DNA of 64,000 bases from Porticoccaceae bacterium. Its GTDB lineage: Bacteria > Pseudomonadota > Gammaproteobacteria > Pseudomonadales > Porticoccaceae. Location: contig JAJFKC010000039.1 of NCBI GenBank assembly GCA_021773435.1, forward strand, positions 1-64,000. Reading direction: 5' to 3'. A program made the position numbers and the translations under genes. The first letter of the stretch is position 1. Each line of letters opens with the position of its first letter. Below the pieces are notes generated by a model. The model did no database searches, was not told where the DNA came from, and worked only from the letters and a program-made list of their open reading frames with translations. Shown here piece after piece: positions 24,862 through 34,430 of this stretch.

Positions 24862-26346
24862 ATGGAAGTTTCAGCACGTTTGGCCGAACCTTTAACCATA
24901 AAAACAGACTGCCTTATTGTGCCCATCAGCGAGGAAGGCAAGCTCAATAAAACAACTGTCCTTATCGACAAGGCTACCGGCGGTCTGCTTACTCGGTGTC
25001 GGGATAATGGCGACCTTTCCGGCAAGTTTGGCTCAAGCCTGATGTTGCACGAGCCACGCGGGCTGTCTGCGAAGCGACTACTCCTGGTTGGCACCGGCAA
25101 ATCGGCACCAAATGTAGAGCAATTTATTAAGATTTGTCGGGCCGCTGCCAAAGCAAGTGCCAACAAGGCCATTAAGACGATCACGACAACACTGACTCAA
25201 ATCAAACTAGACGGCCATGATAGCCAGTGGGCTGCCCGCCAACTCAGCCAACAGTTTTCTGAAGCCCGCTATAAATTCAAAAAGAACTCGGGCAGCGCAT
25301 CAGGCAATAATGCTCGGCAAAAGCTTGTTTTGCTCTGTGCTGATCGTAAAAGCCTCCAGGCAAATAAAGCGGGGATAAAATTGGGTGGTGCGACTGCGAC
25401 TGGAGTCAACCGCGCCCGCTATTTGGGCGATTTGCCGGGTAACATATGTACGCCCGCTTATCTGGCCAGCCAGGCGCGGGCGATGGGCCGTAAACACCCA
25501 GCAATAAGCACCAAAGTTTTATCTGAAAAACAAATGCTTGAACTGGGTATGGGTTCACTTTTATCGGTCAGCGCTGGCTCGAAACAACCGGCTTATTTAA
25601 TCGCCATGGCATACAAAGGTGCGGCAAAGCCGGTCAAACCCATCGTTCTGGTTGGTAAAGGCGTCACCTTTGACTCAGGCGGCATTAGCCTGAAACCGGG
25701 CGCCAAAATGGACGAGATGAAATACGACATGTGTGGCGCGGCCAGCGTTTTTGGCGTAATGGAGTCACTCGCCCAAATAAAGCCCAAGCTCAATGTAGTC
25801 GGTCTTGTGCCAAGCGTTGAAAATATGCCGAGCAGCACCGCCACAAAGCCGGGCGATGTCGTCACGTCCATGTCCGGCAAAACTATCGAAGTGCTGAATA
25901 CAGATGCTGAGGGCCGGCTGATCCTATGTGATGCACTCACCTACGCCGCGCGCTACAAGCCGGACACCGTTATCGATATTGCGACACTGACCGGTGCCTG
26001 TGTTATGGCTTTGGGGCATTACGCAACTGGCCTGTTCAGTAATGATCAGGGCCTGGCCGATGAACTGCTCAATGCGGGGCTGCGCGCCGGAGATCGCGCC
26101 TGGCAAATGCCCCTGTGGGAAGAATACGACGCCCAGCTAAAAAGTAATTTTGCCGATATTCCAAATATTGGTGGCGCAGGTGGCGGCAGTATTACCGCTG
26201 CCTGCTTTTTGGGTCGTTTTACTAAAGATTATCGATGGGCGCATATGGATATTGCTGGTACTGCCTGGAACTCTGGTGGCCCCAAAGGCGCGACGGGACG
26301 ACCAGTGCCACTACTGCTAGATTATTTATTAAGCCTTGCCAAATAA
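24862..26346 (+). CDS. pepA: Leucyl aminopeptidase (M17) PepA
   Basis: The ATG at 24862 follows GGGGAG at the right distance; a TTG four codons earlier is less likely. The product of about 494 residues has the two-metal site of M17 peptidases: Lys and Asp in VGKGVTFDSGGISLKP, Asp in MKYDMCGAASV, and N-T-D-A-E-G-R-L. It removes N-terminal residues from peptides as a hexamer. In Escherichia coli PepA also binds DNA as a transcription and recombination factor. Gene order pepA-holC-valS is classical. Confidence 0.95.
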   Translation: MEVSARLAEPLTIKTDCLIVPISEEGKLNKTTVLIDKATGGLLTRCRDNGDLSGKFGSSLMLHEPRGLSAKRLLLVGTGKSAPNVEQFIKICRAAAKASANKAIKTITTTLTQIKLDGHDSQWAARQLSQQFSEARYKFKKNSGSASGNNARQKLVLLCADRKSLQANKAGIKLGGATATGVNRARYLGDLPGNICTPAYLASQARAMGRKHPAISTKVLSEKQMLELGMGSLLSVSAGSKQPAYLIAMAYKGAAKPVKPIVLVGKGVTFDSGGISLKPGAKMDEMKYDMCGAASVFGVMESLAQIKPKLNVVGLVPSVENMPSSTATKPGDVVTSMSGKTIEVLNTDAEGRLILCDALTYAARYKPDTVIDIATLTGACVMALGHYATGLFSNDQGLADELLNAGLRAGDRAWQMPLWEEYDAQLKSNFADIPNIGGAGGGSITAACFLGRFTKDYRWAHMDIAGTAWNSGGPKGATGRPVPLLLDYLLSLAK

Positions 26347-26382
26347 GTTATTGAATCGTGCAAAAATTAATCACAATATTTT

Positions 26383-26832
26383 ATGACCAAAGTTAATTTT
26401 TACCAGGTAAAAGGCGATGCCCAGGCAGTAATGAACCTCAGTTGCCAACTGGTCGAAAAAGCCTGGCAAATGAACAATGATGTCCTTATTTATGCACCCG
26501 AAAATCAAGCAGCTGAGACCGTCAGCCATAGCCTTTGGGGCTGGTCTCCCGCCAGCTTTTTACCTCATCGGGTAGTGAACAGCGGGCCTGAAAGCATTCA
26601 CATTCTCGCCGAGCACACCCCTAGCGAAAATATCGATGCAAAGCTTGGCGATCACCATGGCTTGCTGATCAACCTCGCTACGGATACGCCAGACTGGTTT
26701 GGTCGTTTTGAAATGCTTTGCGAATTTGTTTACGGTGACGACGATGCCATCGCCCAAAAACGAAATCGCTACAAATTCTATAAAGATCGGGGTTATCCCT
26801 TGAGTTACCACGATATGACCAACCGCTTTTGA
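26383..26832 (+). CDS. holC: DNA polymerase III chi subunit HolC
   Basis: The 149-residue protein has the V-N-F-Y-Q-V strand, the LVEKAWQMNNDVLIYAPENQ region and the S-F-L-P-H-R segment typical of HolC. Chi joins the clamp loader to single-strand DNA-binding protein through psi. Its position between pepA and valS supports the call. Confidence 0.92.
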   Translation: MTKVNFYQVKGDAQAVMNLSCQLVEKAWQMNNDVLIYAPENQAAETVSHSLWGWSPASFLPHRVVNSGPESIHILAEHTPSENIDAKLGDHHGLLINLATDTPDWFGRFEMLCEFVYGDDDAIAQKRNRYKFYKDRGYPLSYHDMTNRF

Positions 26833-26842
26833 GATATTCGGA

Positions 26843-27151
26843 ATGGTTATGATTGAAACCGAAAACCCGTCGGGAAGCGATTCTGAGGTCGACATAAATC
26901 GCGATCTTAAGTCGAGCCCAGCGGCATCCGAAAACGCAGAAATAGATGGGGACTCAAGCCCTGGGACCGAACCTGCAAAGCTAACAGGACAATCCATTCC
27001 GACATTAACTGACCCGACGCCTGACGAATACCAAAACGATACCGATATCATCGATGTGCCAATCTTGACGGATAAGATCAACCGGGAGGCCGAAGATATC
27101 CCTGCTGAGCCGATCCTGACAGACAAGATCGAGAAGAACGGCACAGAGTGA
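26843..27151 (+). CDS. Acidic, probably disordered protein with LTD repeats
   Basis: The 102-residue product is rich in Asp, Glu, Ser and Pro and has no obvious fold. It contains three related short motifs: I-P-T-L-T-D-P, V-P-I-L-T-D-K-I and E-P-I-L-T-D-K-I. Similar (I/V)P(I/V)LTD repeats occur in small uncharacterised proteins encoded between holC and valS in other gammaproteobacteria, as I recall. The gene begins 10 bases after holC. A 194-residue reading frame on the other strand overlaps it but lacks supporting context. Function unknown; a role as a binding platform through the repeats is speculation. Confidence 0.6.
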   Translation: MVMIETENPSGSDSEVDINRDLKSSPAASENAEIDGDSSPGTEPAKLTGQSIPTLTDPTPDEYQNDTDIIDVPILTDKINREAEDIPAEPILTDKIEKNGTE

Positions 27152-27491
27152 ACTTATGCTGTCATAAGCCCCGCAGTCTGGGTTTGGTTTATTTTTCTGC
27201 GTATTTAATCTAGTCGCGACTGCACCTACAGTCAGTAGTCAAAGTCTTGCAGAAGTAGCAGCCTTGAGGATCAGATCAAGCAAAAGAAATGCGGCAAATG
27301 GGCTTATTTGGATTACACGATGCAATGTAGGTGACTAGAGCAGGCTTGCTTCAAGCCGTATAATCACGCACCTCCAGTTTTGCTCTAATTGTCATATTGC
27401 AGATGCGGTATCTATAATCTCGATCGCCGACCCAACCATTTGACAACTTATGACTGCCAACCTACTACCGTATACATGAAACCAGGAAACC
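27152..27491 (+). other. 340-base spacer upstream of valS
   Basis: Apart from the promoter at 27389-27418, nothing is seen here. No T-box would be expected in this phylum and no clear leader hairpin is present. Confidence 0.5.
27389..27418 (+). promoter_or_regulatory. Sigma-70-type promoter of valS
   Basis: TTGTCA at 27389-27394 and a consensus TATAAT at 27413-27418 are separated by 18 bases, about 75 bases ahead of the valS start codon. Confidence 0.65.
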
Positions 27492-30272
27492 ATGGATAAA
27501 ACCTATCAGCCTCAGGATATCGAAACCCACTGGTACAAAACCTGGGAAGCCAGCGGCTACTTCAAACCCTCTGGCAAAGGCGAGCCCTATTGCATCATGA
27601 TTCCGCCGCCCAATGTCACGGGCAGCTTACATATGGGTCACGGCTTTCAGGAAGCAATCATGGATGCCCTGGTTCGCTATCATCGAATGAAAGGTGACAA
27701 TACTCTCTGGCAGGTTGGCACTGACCACGCCGGCATCGCCACTCAAATGGTGGTTGAACGCCAACTCGAAGCCGAAGGCATTTCCCGTCATGACCTGGGG
27801 CGAGCAAAATTTATCGACAAGGTCTGGGCGTGGAAGGAACAATCCGGCGGCGCTATTACCCAACAATTGCGTCGCCTGGGTGCTTCGCCGGACTGGTCCC
27901 GTGAACGCTTTACCATGGATGACGGCTTTTATACTGCCGTGCAGGAAGCCTTCATTCAGCTTTACGAAGACGATTTAATTTACCGCGGCAAACGTCTGGT
28001 GAACTGGGATCCACAACTACATACCGCTATCTCTGACCTGGAGGTAATCAGCGAAGAAGAGCAGGGCCACCTCTGGCATTTCCGTTACCCACTATCCGAT
28101 GGCACCGGTTATCTTACCGTCGCCACTACCCGCCCAGAAACCATGCTCGGCGACACCGCAGTGGCGGTTAATCCAGATGACAAGCGCTACCGGCACCTTA
28201 TTGGACAAATTTTATCGCTACCACTGACGGATCGAGAAATTCCAATTATTGCCGACGATTATGTGGATATGGAATTTGGTACCGGCTGCGTAAAAATCAC
28301 GCCGGCACATGATTTTAATGATTACGCAATGGGCCAGCGTCACGACTTAGCAATGATTAACATCCTCGATCGTGATGCCAAACTCAACGGCCAGGTGCCG
28401 CCAGGTTATCGAGGCATGGATCGTTTTGCAGCGCGTAACCAGATTGTCACCGACCTTGACCAACTTGGTCTGCTCGATAAAGTCGAAAAGCATACCCTCA
28501 AAGTGCCCCGTGGTGATCGCTCCGGTGTCGTGATTGAACCGTGGCTCACAGATCAATGGTATGTGGACGCAAAGTCTCTCTCGGCTGATGCCGTTAACGC
28601 TGTCAATAATGGTGATATTAAATTCGTCCCTCAGCAATATGAAAATATGTACTTCTCGTGGATGAATGACATCCAGGACTGGTGCATCAGTCGCCAATTG
28701 TGGTGGGGCCATCGTATACCGGCCTGGTATGACGATCGGGGTCAGGTATATGTCGGTCGAAACGAAGCGGATGTTCGCGCTAAACACGACATAGCCGCTG
28801 ACACGCTACTACAACAGGATGAGGACGTTCTCGACACATGGTTTTCATCTGGCCTGTGGACGTTTGGCACTCTGGGTTGGCCTGAGGATACCCCAGAGCT
28901 GAGCACCTTCCATCCGTCCAATGTACTCGTCACAGGTTTCGATATCATTTTCTTCTGGGTAGCACGGATGATTATGCTCACCCTCTATTTCAGAAAAGAA
29001 GTACCGTTTAATACTGTCTACGTTCATGGCCTTGTGCGGGACAGTCATGGACAGAAAATGTCGAAATCGAAAGGTAATGTGCTCGACCCCATTGACCTTA
29101 TTGATGGCATAGACGTTGAAGCACTGGTCAAAAAACGCACCGCTGGATTGATGAATCCAAAAGATGCTAAAAAAATCATTAAGCAAACCCGCAAAGAATT
29201 TCCCGACGGTCTCGAAGCCTACGGCACTGATGCTTTACGCTTCACCTATTATTCTCTGGCATCTACGGGTCGCGATATTAATTTTGATGTTGGCCGCATT
29301 GAGGGCTTTAGAAACTTTTGCAATAAAATCTGGAACGCATCTCGATACGTGTTGATGAACACCGAAGGCTACGATTGTGGTCAACAAAATGATAGTAAGC
29401 ATGAATTATCGCTCGCTGATCAGTGGATTGTCAGTCGTCTGCAAGCTGCTGAACAGGCGGTTATTGATGGTATTGAATCCTTCAGACTCGATCTGGCGTC
29501 TCAGGCACTTTATGACTTTGTCTGGTCAGATTACTGCGACTGGTATCTGGAATTGTCTAAACCATTACTGTGGGATGACCAAACTTCCACCATGCTACAA
29601 GCCGGTACCCGGCATACGCTCATTCATGTACTGGAAACAACCCTGCGACTAGCGCATCCCCTGATACCTTTTATTAGCGAGGAAATCTGGCAAAGAATTA
29701 GCGCGGTGATCGATGATCCGAGCCAGGACAAAGACAAGTCTATTATGCTCGAAGCGTTCCCAGTACCCGATATAGCAAAACATAATGAACATGCTACGAA
29801 AAGTATCGAGTGGATTAAGAGCATCATTATTGCAGTGCGCAATATTCGAGGTGAGATGAATATATCTCCCGGCAAAACAATTCCTGTGTTACTTAATAAT
29901 TGCTCGGCTGCCGATTTAGCGTTACTTGATGAAAATACAGTCTATCTGACGAAACTTGCCAACCTGGCATCCATTACGCCATGTTTACCAAATGCAGAGC
30001 TACCGGCCTGTGCAACGGCTCTTGTCGGCGAGCTGGAAGTTTTGGTTCCGATGGCCGGACTAATAGACAAGGATGAAGAGCTACAGCGGCTTGATAAAGC
30101 GCTGGGCAAATTAACTCAGGAACTACAGCGACTCAGCAACAAACTCAACAATGACAAATTTGTCGCTAATGCACCACAGGAAGTGGTAGAGAAAGAGCAA
30201 CAAAAATTCGATGACGTTGGGCTTTCCGTTGGAAAACTCGAAGCTCAAAAACTCAGAATCGCTGCTTTGTAG
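27492..30272 (+). CDS. valS: Valyl-tRNA synthetase
   Basis: The 926-residue class Ia synthetase has the HIGH-type motif in [15 protein letters not shown] (about residues 38-52) and K-M-S-K-S near residue 522. It also has the editing (CP1) domain with [17 protein letters not shown], the anticodon-binding region and a C-terminal coiled coil ([20 protein letters not shown]) typical of ValRS. It charges tRNA-Val and edits mischarged Thr. AGGAA eight bases upstream fixes the start. Confidence 0.97.
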   Translation: MDKTYQPQDIETHWYKTWEASGYFKPSGKGEPYCIMIPPPNVTGSLHMGHGFQEAIMDALVRYHRMKGDNTLWQVGTDHAGIATQMVVERQLEAEGISRHDLGRAKFIDKVWAWKEQSGGAITQQLRRLGASPDWSRERFTMDDGFYTAVQEAFIQLYEDDLIYRGKRLVNWDPQLHTAISDLEVISEEEQGHLWHFRYPLSDGTGYLTVATTRPETMLGDTAVAVNPDDKRYRHLIGQILSLPLTDREIPIIADDYVDMEFGTGCVKITPAHDFNDYAMGQRHDLAMINILDRDAKLNGQVPPGYRGMDRFAARNQIVTDLDQLGLLDKVEKHTLKVPRGDRSGVVIEPWLTDQWYVDAKSLSADAVNAVNNGDIKFVPQQYENMYFSWMNDIQDWCISRQLWWGHRIPAWYDDRGQVYVGRNEADVRAKHDIAADTLLQQDEDVLDTWFSSGLWTFGTLGWPEDTPELSTFHPSNVLVTGFDIIFFWVARMIMLTLYFRKEVPFNTVYVHGLVRDSHGQKMSKSKGNVLDPIDLIDGIDVEALVKKRTAGLMNPKDAKKIIKQTRKEFPDGLEAYGTDALRFTYYSLASTGRDINFDVGRIEGFRNFCNKIWNASRYVLMNTEGYDCGQQNDSKHELSLADQWIVSRLQAAEQAVIDGIESFRLDLASQALYDFVWSDYCDWYLELSKPLLWDDQTSTMLQAGTRHTLIHVLETTLRLAHPLIPFISEEIWQRISAVIDDPSQDKDKSIMLEAFPVPDIAKHNEHATKSIEWIKSIIIAVRNIRGEMNISPGKTIPVLLNNCSAADLALLDENTVYLTKLANLASITPCLPNAELPACATALVGELEVLVPMAGLIDKDEELQRLDKALGKLTQELQRLSNKLNNDKFVANAPQEVVEKEQQKFDDVGLSVGKLEAQKLRIAAL

Positions 30273-30368
30273 ACGTTATAAAATATAAAAAGAATTTCTT
30301 TAAAAAGTCGATAAGTAGCGTTTTCAACGGCAACATTATCGCAAGTAATAAGAAGACCGACCGGAACT

Positions 30369-30398
30369 AAAAAAGCCCACTAGATTCTGGGCTTTTTT
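30369..30398. terminator. Bidirectional Rho-independent terminator
   Basis: A perfect 11-base stem (AAAAAAGCCCA / TGGGCTTTTTT) with an eight-base loop and T-runs on both strands lies between the convergent valS and MMPL genes. Confidence 0.9.
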
Positions 30399-30457
30399 GG
30401 TAATCGCTATTTGCTAACGATACTTTGGTTTTAATTCATGGTTCTAATTTTATAGTC

Positions 30458-32893
30458 TTATTTGGATAAATCTATCGGCTGCTCGACCGCTTTATTCTGA
30501 ATTGATTTTATCTTGCCGCGCAAGAACCATCTTGCTAATGCGGGCATCACAATTATTGCTCCGAGCATATTCACTACAAACATAAAGGTCAGCAAGATGC
30601 CCATATCAGCCTGAAACTTCAGCGATGCAAATATCCATGCACCAACACCTACACCCAACACAACGCCCGTAAATATAATCGGTTTTCCGGTTAAGCGCAT
30701 CGCGTGGTAGAAAGATTCCTCCAGCGATTCACCACGTTCAATATAATCATTCATCCGACTGTAGATATACACAGCGTAATCCACCCCCACGCCAACGCCC
30801 AGGGCCACCACCGGCAATGTATTTACTTTCAACCCTATTCCTAACATTGCCATAAGTGCGTAACAAAGGATCGACACCATAGACAACGGAAGAATGATAC
30901 ATGCCACCCCACCCACTGAACGAAAAGTGATGAAGACCAAAACAATAATTGCCGTATATTCCCACAACATGATCGGTAGTTGAGCTTCCTCCACTGCGAC
31001 ATTAGTGGCCGCAATAATCCCAACATTTCCTGCAGCTAATCTCGGATTAAATAGCTCTTTGGACAGAGGCGATTCAAAGGCATTAACGCCTGCAATAATG
31101 CCGTTGATTGTCTCGGCTCTATGATCAGTGGTATAGATATTAACCGGCATGGCACTACAGGGCGCATCCATAAACTCATCGCCACCGGCCCCCATATGAT
31201 ACAGAGAGGACGACATCGAAGCTGAATCTCGGGATAAATTAAACCACCTTGGGCTACCCTCGCTAGTGAGCGACAGGATTAGTTTTTCATTATCTACCAG
31301 CGAAGCAACGGACTGCACACCCGGTAAATTTCTTATATGCCAGGCAAAGCGGTCTATTTCAGACATGACGTTATAGTCGACACAGGCATTTTTCTTGGAT
31401 TCGATAATGATGGATAACTTATCCACACCTATGGAGAAGCGCTCAGTGATGACACGGCTATCAATGTTGTATCTAGCATTTTCGCGTAGCTCTGGCACAC
31501 CAGCCTGAGAATCGCCAATTTTGAGCTCGTTATTTTTAATCATGCCCCATCCGGTCAACGCTACACAAACGGCTACGACAATGGCAGCTGGCTTAGCGTG
31601 GGTCAATTTCGCGCAGGCACGCCATACTCTGTCCAGTGTCGCTTCAGTGGCCTGCTGACTAGCTCTGAGTTTGTCGAGGTTTTTAACATTGATATAGGAC
31701 AGTAGAATGGGCAGCAACACCAGGTTAGTAAAAATAATGGCGGCAACACCCGCTGTCGCAGCAATAGCCATCTCGCGGATAATCCCGATATCTATCAGCA
31801 ATACAGTCAGGAACCCAACCGTGTCACTGATAAGCGCGATAATGCCTGGAATAAACAGGGCCTGGAAAGCTCTGCGCGCAGCATTATAGCCGTCGACGCC
31901 AACCGGCGATGTAGGGGCAGGAACAATCGGCGTACCGTCCTCCTCCCATGCCCCGCCGTACATAATCTCATTGAGCCAGGCGTTAATTTTTTGAACGCCA
32001 TGACTAATACCGATCGAGAACACGAGAAACGGTACAAGAATACTCATGGGATCCAGGCCGAACCCCATTAGTGGCAACAATCCCATTTGCCAGATCACCG
32101 CCACCAGGCCACTAAGCAAAGGCAGAATGGTCGCCCTGATTAACCCGGTATAGAGATATAGCAATACCGCTGTAAACAGGAATGTTGCGCCAAAAAAATA
32201 CATCACCACCCGTGCGCCTTCGGCAATATCACCCGTTGATTTGGCAAAACCAATAATTCTCACTTTGATCCTATCGGTTTCAATGGCATCGCGAATTTTA
32301 GTTTCCATATCGCCAGCGACTTTCTGATAATCGAGAGGCAATCGGGTTGACGGGTCCGTATCTAACAATTCGGTACGAATCAGTGCGCCGGAAAAATCAT
32401 TGGCAACCAGGCTGCCCAACCGACCAGATTTGATTATATTATTCCGAATAACAGGGAACCATTCCGCTGTAGGCCTGAACTCTGCTGGCACCACATTGCC
32501 GCCCTGAAAGCCATCTTCAATCAATTCGAGATAACGGACATTGGGTGTGAGAATCGATGTAACAGTATGTCGCGCCACGCCAGAAAGAAAAAAGACTTCT
32601 TCGTTAGCTGCCTTCAAGGCCGTAAAAAATTCTTCGGTGAAAATATCACCTTCGTCCACCGTAAGCGCAATAATAAGCTGGTTACCACTACCAAATTCGT
32701 CTCGGTATTGAAGAAGCGTTTGAAGGTAATCATGTTTGAGGGGCAATAACTTCTCAAAGCCAGCTTCCATACGCAGTGACGATGCGTGGTAAGCCATAAA
32801 TATACTGGTGGCTAAAAAAACCATCAGAATCGGGATGCGGTTGGCAAACAATTTTTCCTGAAACCAGCCGGTTATTTTATCTCTTTGTGACAT
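30458..32893 (-). CDS. MMPL/RND-superfamily transporter
   Basis: The 811-residue protein follows the RND duplicate plan. Membrane segment 1 is near residues 17-35, then comes a large periplasmic loop and a block of about five membrane segments (residues about 230-410, including the sterol-sensing-like region). Segment 7 near 435 is followed by a second periplasmic loop and a final block of five (about 640-800). The GVGVDYAVYIYSRMNDYI signature in the second block is characteristic of the MMPL group. Two cysteines occur in the second periplasmic loop. Proteins of this kind move lipids or hydrophobic compounds. It is co-oriented with the YCF48, DUF1329 and DUF1302 genes. Confidence 0.88.
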   Translation of the reverse strand: MSQRDKITGWFQEKLFANRIPILMVFLATSIFMAYHASSLRMEAGFEKLLPLKHDYLQTLLQYRDEFGSGNQLIIALTVDEGDIFTEEFFTALKAANEEVFFLSGVARHTVTSILTPNVRYLELIEDGFQGGNVVPAEFRPTAEWFPVIRNNIIKSGRLGSLVANDFSGALIRTELLDTDPSTRLPLDYQKVAGDMETKIRDAIETDRIKVRIIGFAKSTGDIAEGARVVMYFFGATFLFTAVLLYLYTGLIRATILPLLSGLVAVIWQMGLLPLMGFGLDPMSILVPFLVFSIGISHGVQKINAWLNEIMYGGAWEEDGTPIVPAPTSPVGVDGYNAARRAFQALFIPGIIALISDTVGFLTVLLIDIGIIREMAIAATAGVAAIIFTNLVLLPILLSYINVKNLDKLRASQQATEATLDRVWRACAKLTHAKPAAIVVAVCVALTGWGMIKNNELKIGDSQAGVPELRENARYNIDSRVITERFSIGVDKLSIIIESKKNACVDYNVMSEIDRFAWHIRNLPGVQSVASLVDNEKLILSLTSEGSPRWFNLSRDSASMSSSLYHMGAGGDEFMDAPCSAMPVNIYTTDHRAETINGIIAGVNAFESPLSKELFNPRLAAGNVGIIAATNVAVEEAQLPIMLWEYTAIIVLVFITFRSVGGVACIILPLSMVSILCYALMAMLGIGLKVNTLPVVALGVGVGVDYAVYIYSRMNDYIERGESLEESFYHAMRLTGKPIIFTGVVLGVGVGAWIFASLKFQADMGILLTFMFVVNMLGAIIVMPALARWFLRGKIKSIQNKAVEQPIDLSK

Positions 32894-32972
32894 AGCTTCT
32901 ACTACCTTATTAGCAATTTTTTTGCGACCAGCTTTTTATACGGCCACCCGGCTTCCAAGCTTTCTGCGTAAT

Positions 32973-34103
32973 TTAATTAAGCTCGTATTTCTGTGTACCG
33001 CGAGTTCCAAACAATAATAATTCCCGGTCATTCAGTATCTCCCCCGAGACGAGAGTATCGAACTTTTTATAAGGAAGGCGAGTGATTTTATTATCGTCGA
33101 TTGACAAATTTAGAATAGTACCGCTGGAACCCAACAAAATAATGTTGCCGTTACCAACTTCAATACTATCGTAAATATTTGTGATGACATTTGTTTCTAT
33201 CTTCTGCCACGCTTTCCAGGGTTCCTCAGCGGTATATACATTTCCTCTCAAACCATAGATCAAAAGCGCTCCGGAGCTCAGCTGCTTGCCTCCAAAATAT
33301 GAGCCTGTGTAAGGAGAATCCCAAATCTCCCAGCGCTGCTCATCCCCATCCGCCGCTGTTGGATCAAACAGTAATAAAGTGCCGACCTCTGCTGGAATGA
33401 ACAGTTTGTCACCCAATGGGAAAATACTATTGAAGTTTGGTTCAGGTTCCATATCAAGGCTGTCAAGCCGATCATAAAGATCGTCGGTGCTAACATTTAT
33501 CCAGGATGTTCCGCCATTATCTGTTTGCAATAACAGACCATAAGCACCTGCAGCGTAGCCAATGTTTTTGTCGATAAACACAATATCCAAAATTGGCTTG
33601 GGTATATCGCCCCCAGGAATGGGGTCTTCATGTTGTATTTCCCAAGTTTCACCGGCATCAATGGTATGAAGTATTAAAGTATCGTGGCCCCCGGCCCAGC
33701 CCTCTCGATCGTCAATAAAGAAAATGTTAGTCAATAACGTCTGAGTGGGGGATTTAGCCTGCTGCCAGGTATCACCTTTATCATCGGAATAAACAATATT
33801 GCCATATAGACCAAGGCCGATATATCGAGCGCCAATTTTGGCTGAATCAGTAAGCAACACCCTGCTGGCTAACTTCGAAGCAACAGCGGGTTTTTGAATC
33901 GAATTTGATGCTTCCTCTGCCCAACTACTACTAATACAGCCGGTAGCTAACAGCAAATAAAGCAATCCCGAAAAATATCGTATTGCCTTTTTACTCAAAT
34001 GGTGGTGTTCAAAGTTGGGTGGTTTTAAAGATTCCGGATTAGAAGTGCGCTGACAAAAAAAACAGGCGCGTATCGTTAGTAATAAAAAACTGACTACATT
34101 CAT
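32973..34103 (-). CDS. YCF48/BNR-repeat beta-propeller lipoprotein
   Basis: This is a 376-residue reading. A lipobox L-A-T-G-C at about residues 53-57 suggests the real signal peptide starts near the TTG at 33998 (L-S-K-K-A-I-R-Y-F), because the ATG start would leave a 46-residue extension ahead of it. The mature part has repeated SDDKGDTWQQ, TIDAGETWE and TDNGGTSWINV blades typical of YCF48/photosystem-II-stability-factor-like propellers. Such proteins are encoded with MMPL, DUF1302 and DUF1329 genes in many proteobacteria. It probably acts as a periplasmic assembly or binding component. Confidence 0.78.
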   Translation of the reverse strand: MNVVSFLLLTIRACFFCQRTSNPESLKPPNFEHHHLSKKAIRYFSGLLYLLLATGCISSSWAEEASNSIQKPAVASKLASRVLLTDSAKIGARYIGLGLYGNIVYSDDKGDTWQQAKSPTQTLLTNIFFIDDREGWAGGHDTLILHTIDAGETWEIQHEDPIPGGDIPKPILDIVFIDKNIGYAAGAYGLLLQTDNGGTSWINVSTDDLYDRLDSLDMEPEPNFNSIFPLGDKLFIPAEVGTLLLFDPTAADGDEQRWEIWDSPYTGSYFGGKQLSSGALLIYGLRGNVYTAEEPWKAWQKIETNVITNIYDSIEVGNGNIILLGSSGTILNLSIDDNKITRLPYKKFDTLVSGEILNDRELLLFGTRGTQKYELN

Positions 34104-34430
34104 CTTAAAATCCAGGATTGCATATTGTACGAATTCAGTGCTTGAAATGTTAATACCAATGATGGCGACAACATATCCAGCACATTTTCCTTCACTACTG
34201 CGAATGTTTCAGTGAACCTGCCTCATATGAACGAATCACTTACACCTTGCCTTATTCAATTTTTGTAATTTACACTTAACGCAGCTCGGAAAGAGTACCC
34301 ATACAAAGCGGCATTTCCAAGCTAATTTAACGATATTTTTAATTTAAAAAAATAATTTTAGTTGACTACAGGATAAAAAAATGGCCGGTAAAAAAATTAC
34401 CAGCCATTTTATATTTGCGATCAACCGCTA
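34104..34430. other. 327-base spacer with a terminator
   Basis: The stretch between the YCF48 and DUF1329 genes is AT-rich. It holds the hairpin at 34378-34410 and, beyond it, presumably the promoter of the YCF48-MMPL unit, though no convincing -35/-10 pair was identified. Confidence 0.4.
34378..34410 (-). terminator. Rho-independent terminator after DUF1329
   Basis: A 14-base stem (AAAATGGCCGGTAA / TTACCAGCCATTTT, one mismatch) with a short A-rich loop is followed on the minus strand by a T-run. It lies 20 bases past the DUF1329 stop and separates two transcription units of the cluster. Confidence 0.82.

Noticed and set aside
26560-27144. 194-codon minus-strand frame opposite holC end and the LTD-repeat protein
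   Set aside because: Ser/Ile-rich shadow frame; the plus-strand gene fits the pepA-holC-valS arrangement.
27152-27491. Small RNA or T-box leader before valS
   Set aside because: No stable leader fold or T-box sequence seen; only a promoter is supported.
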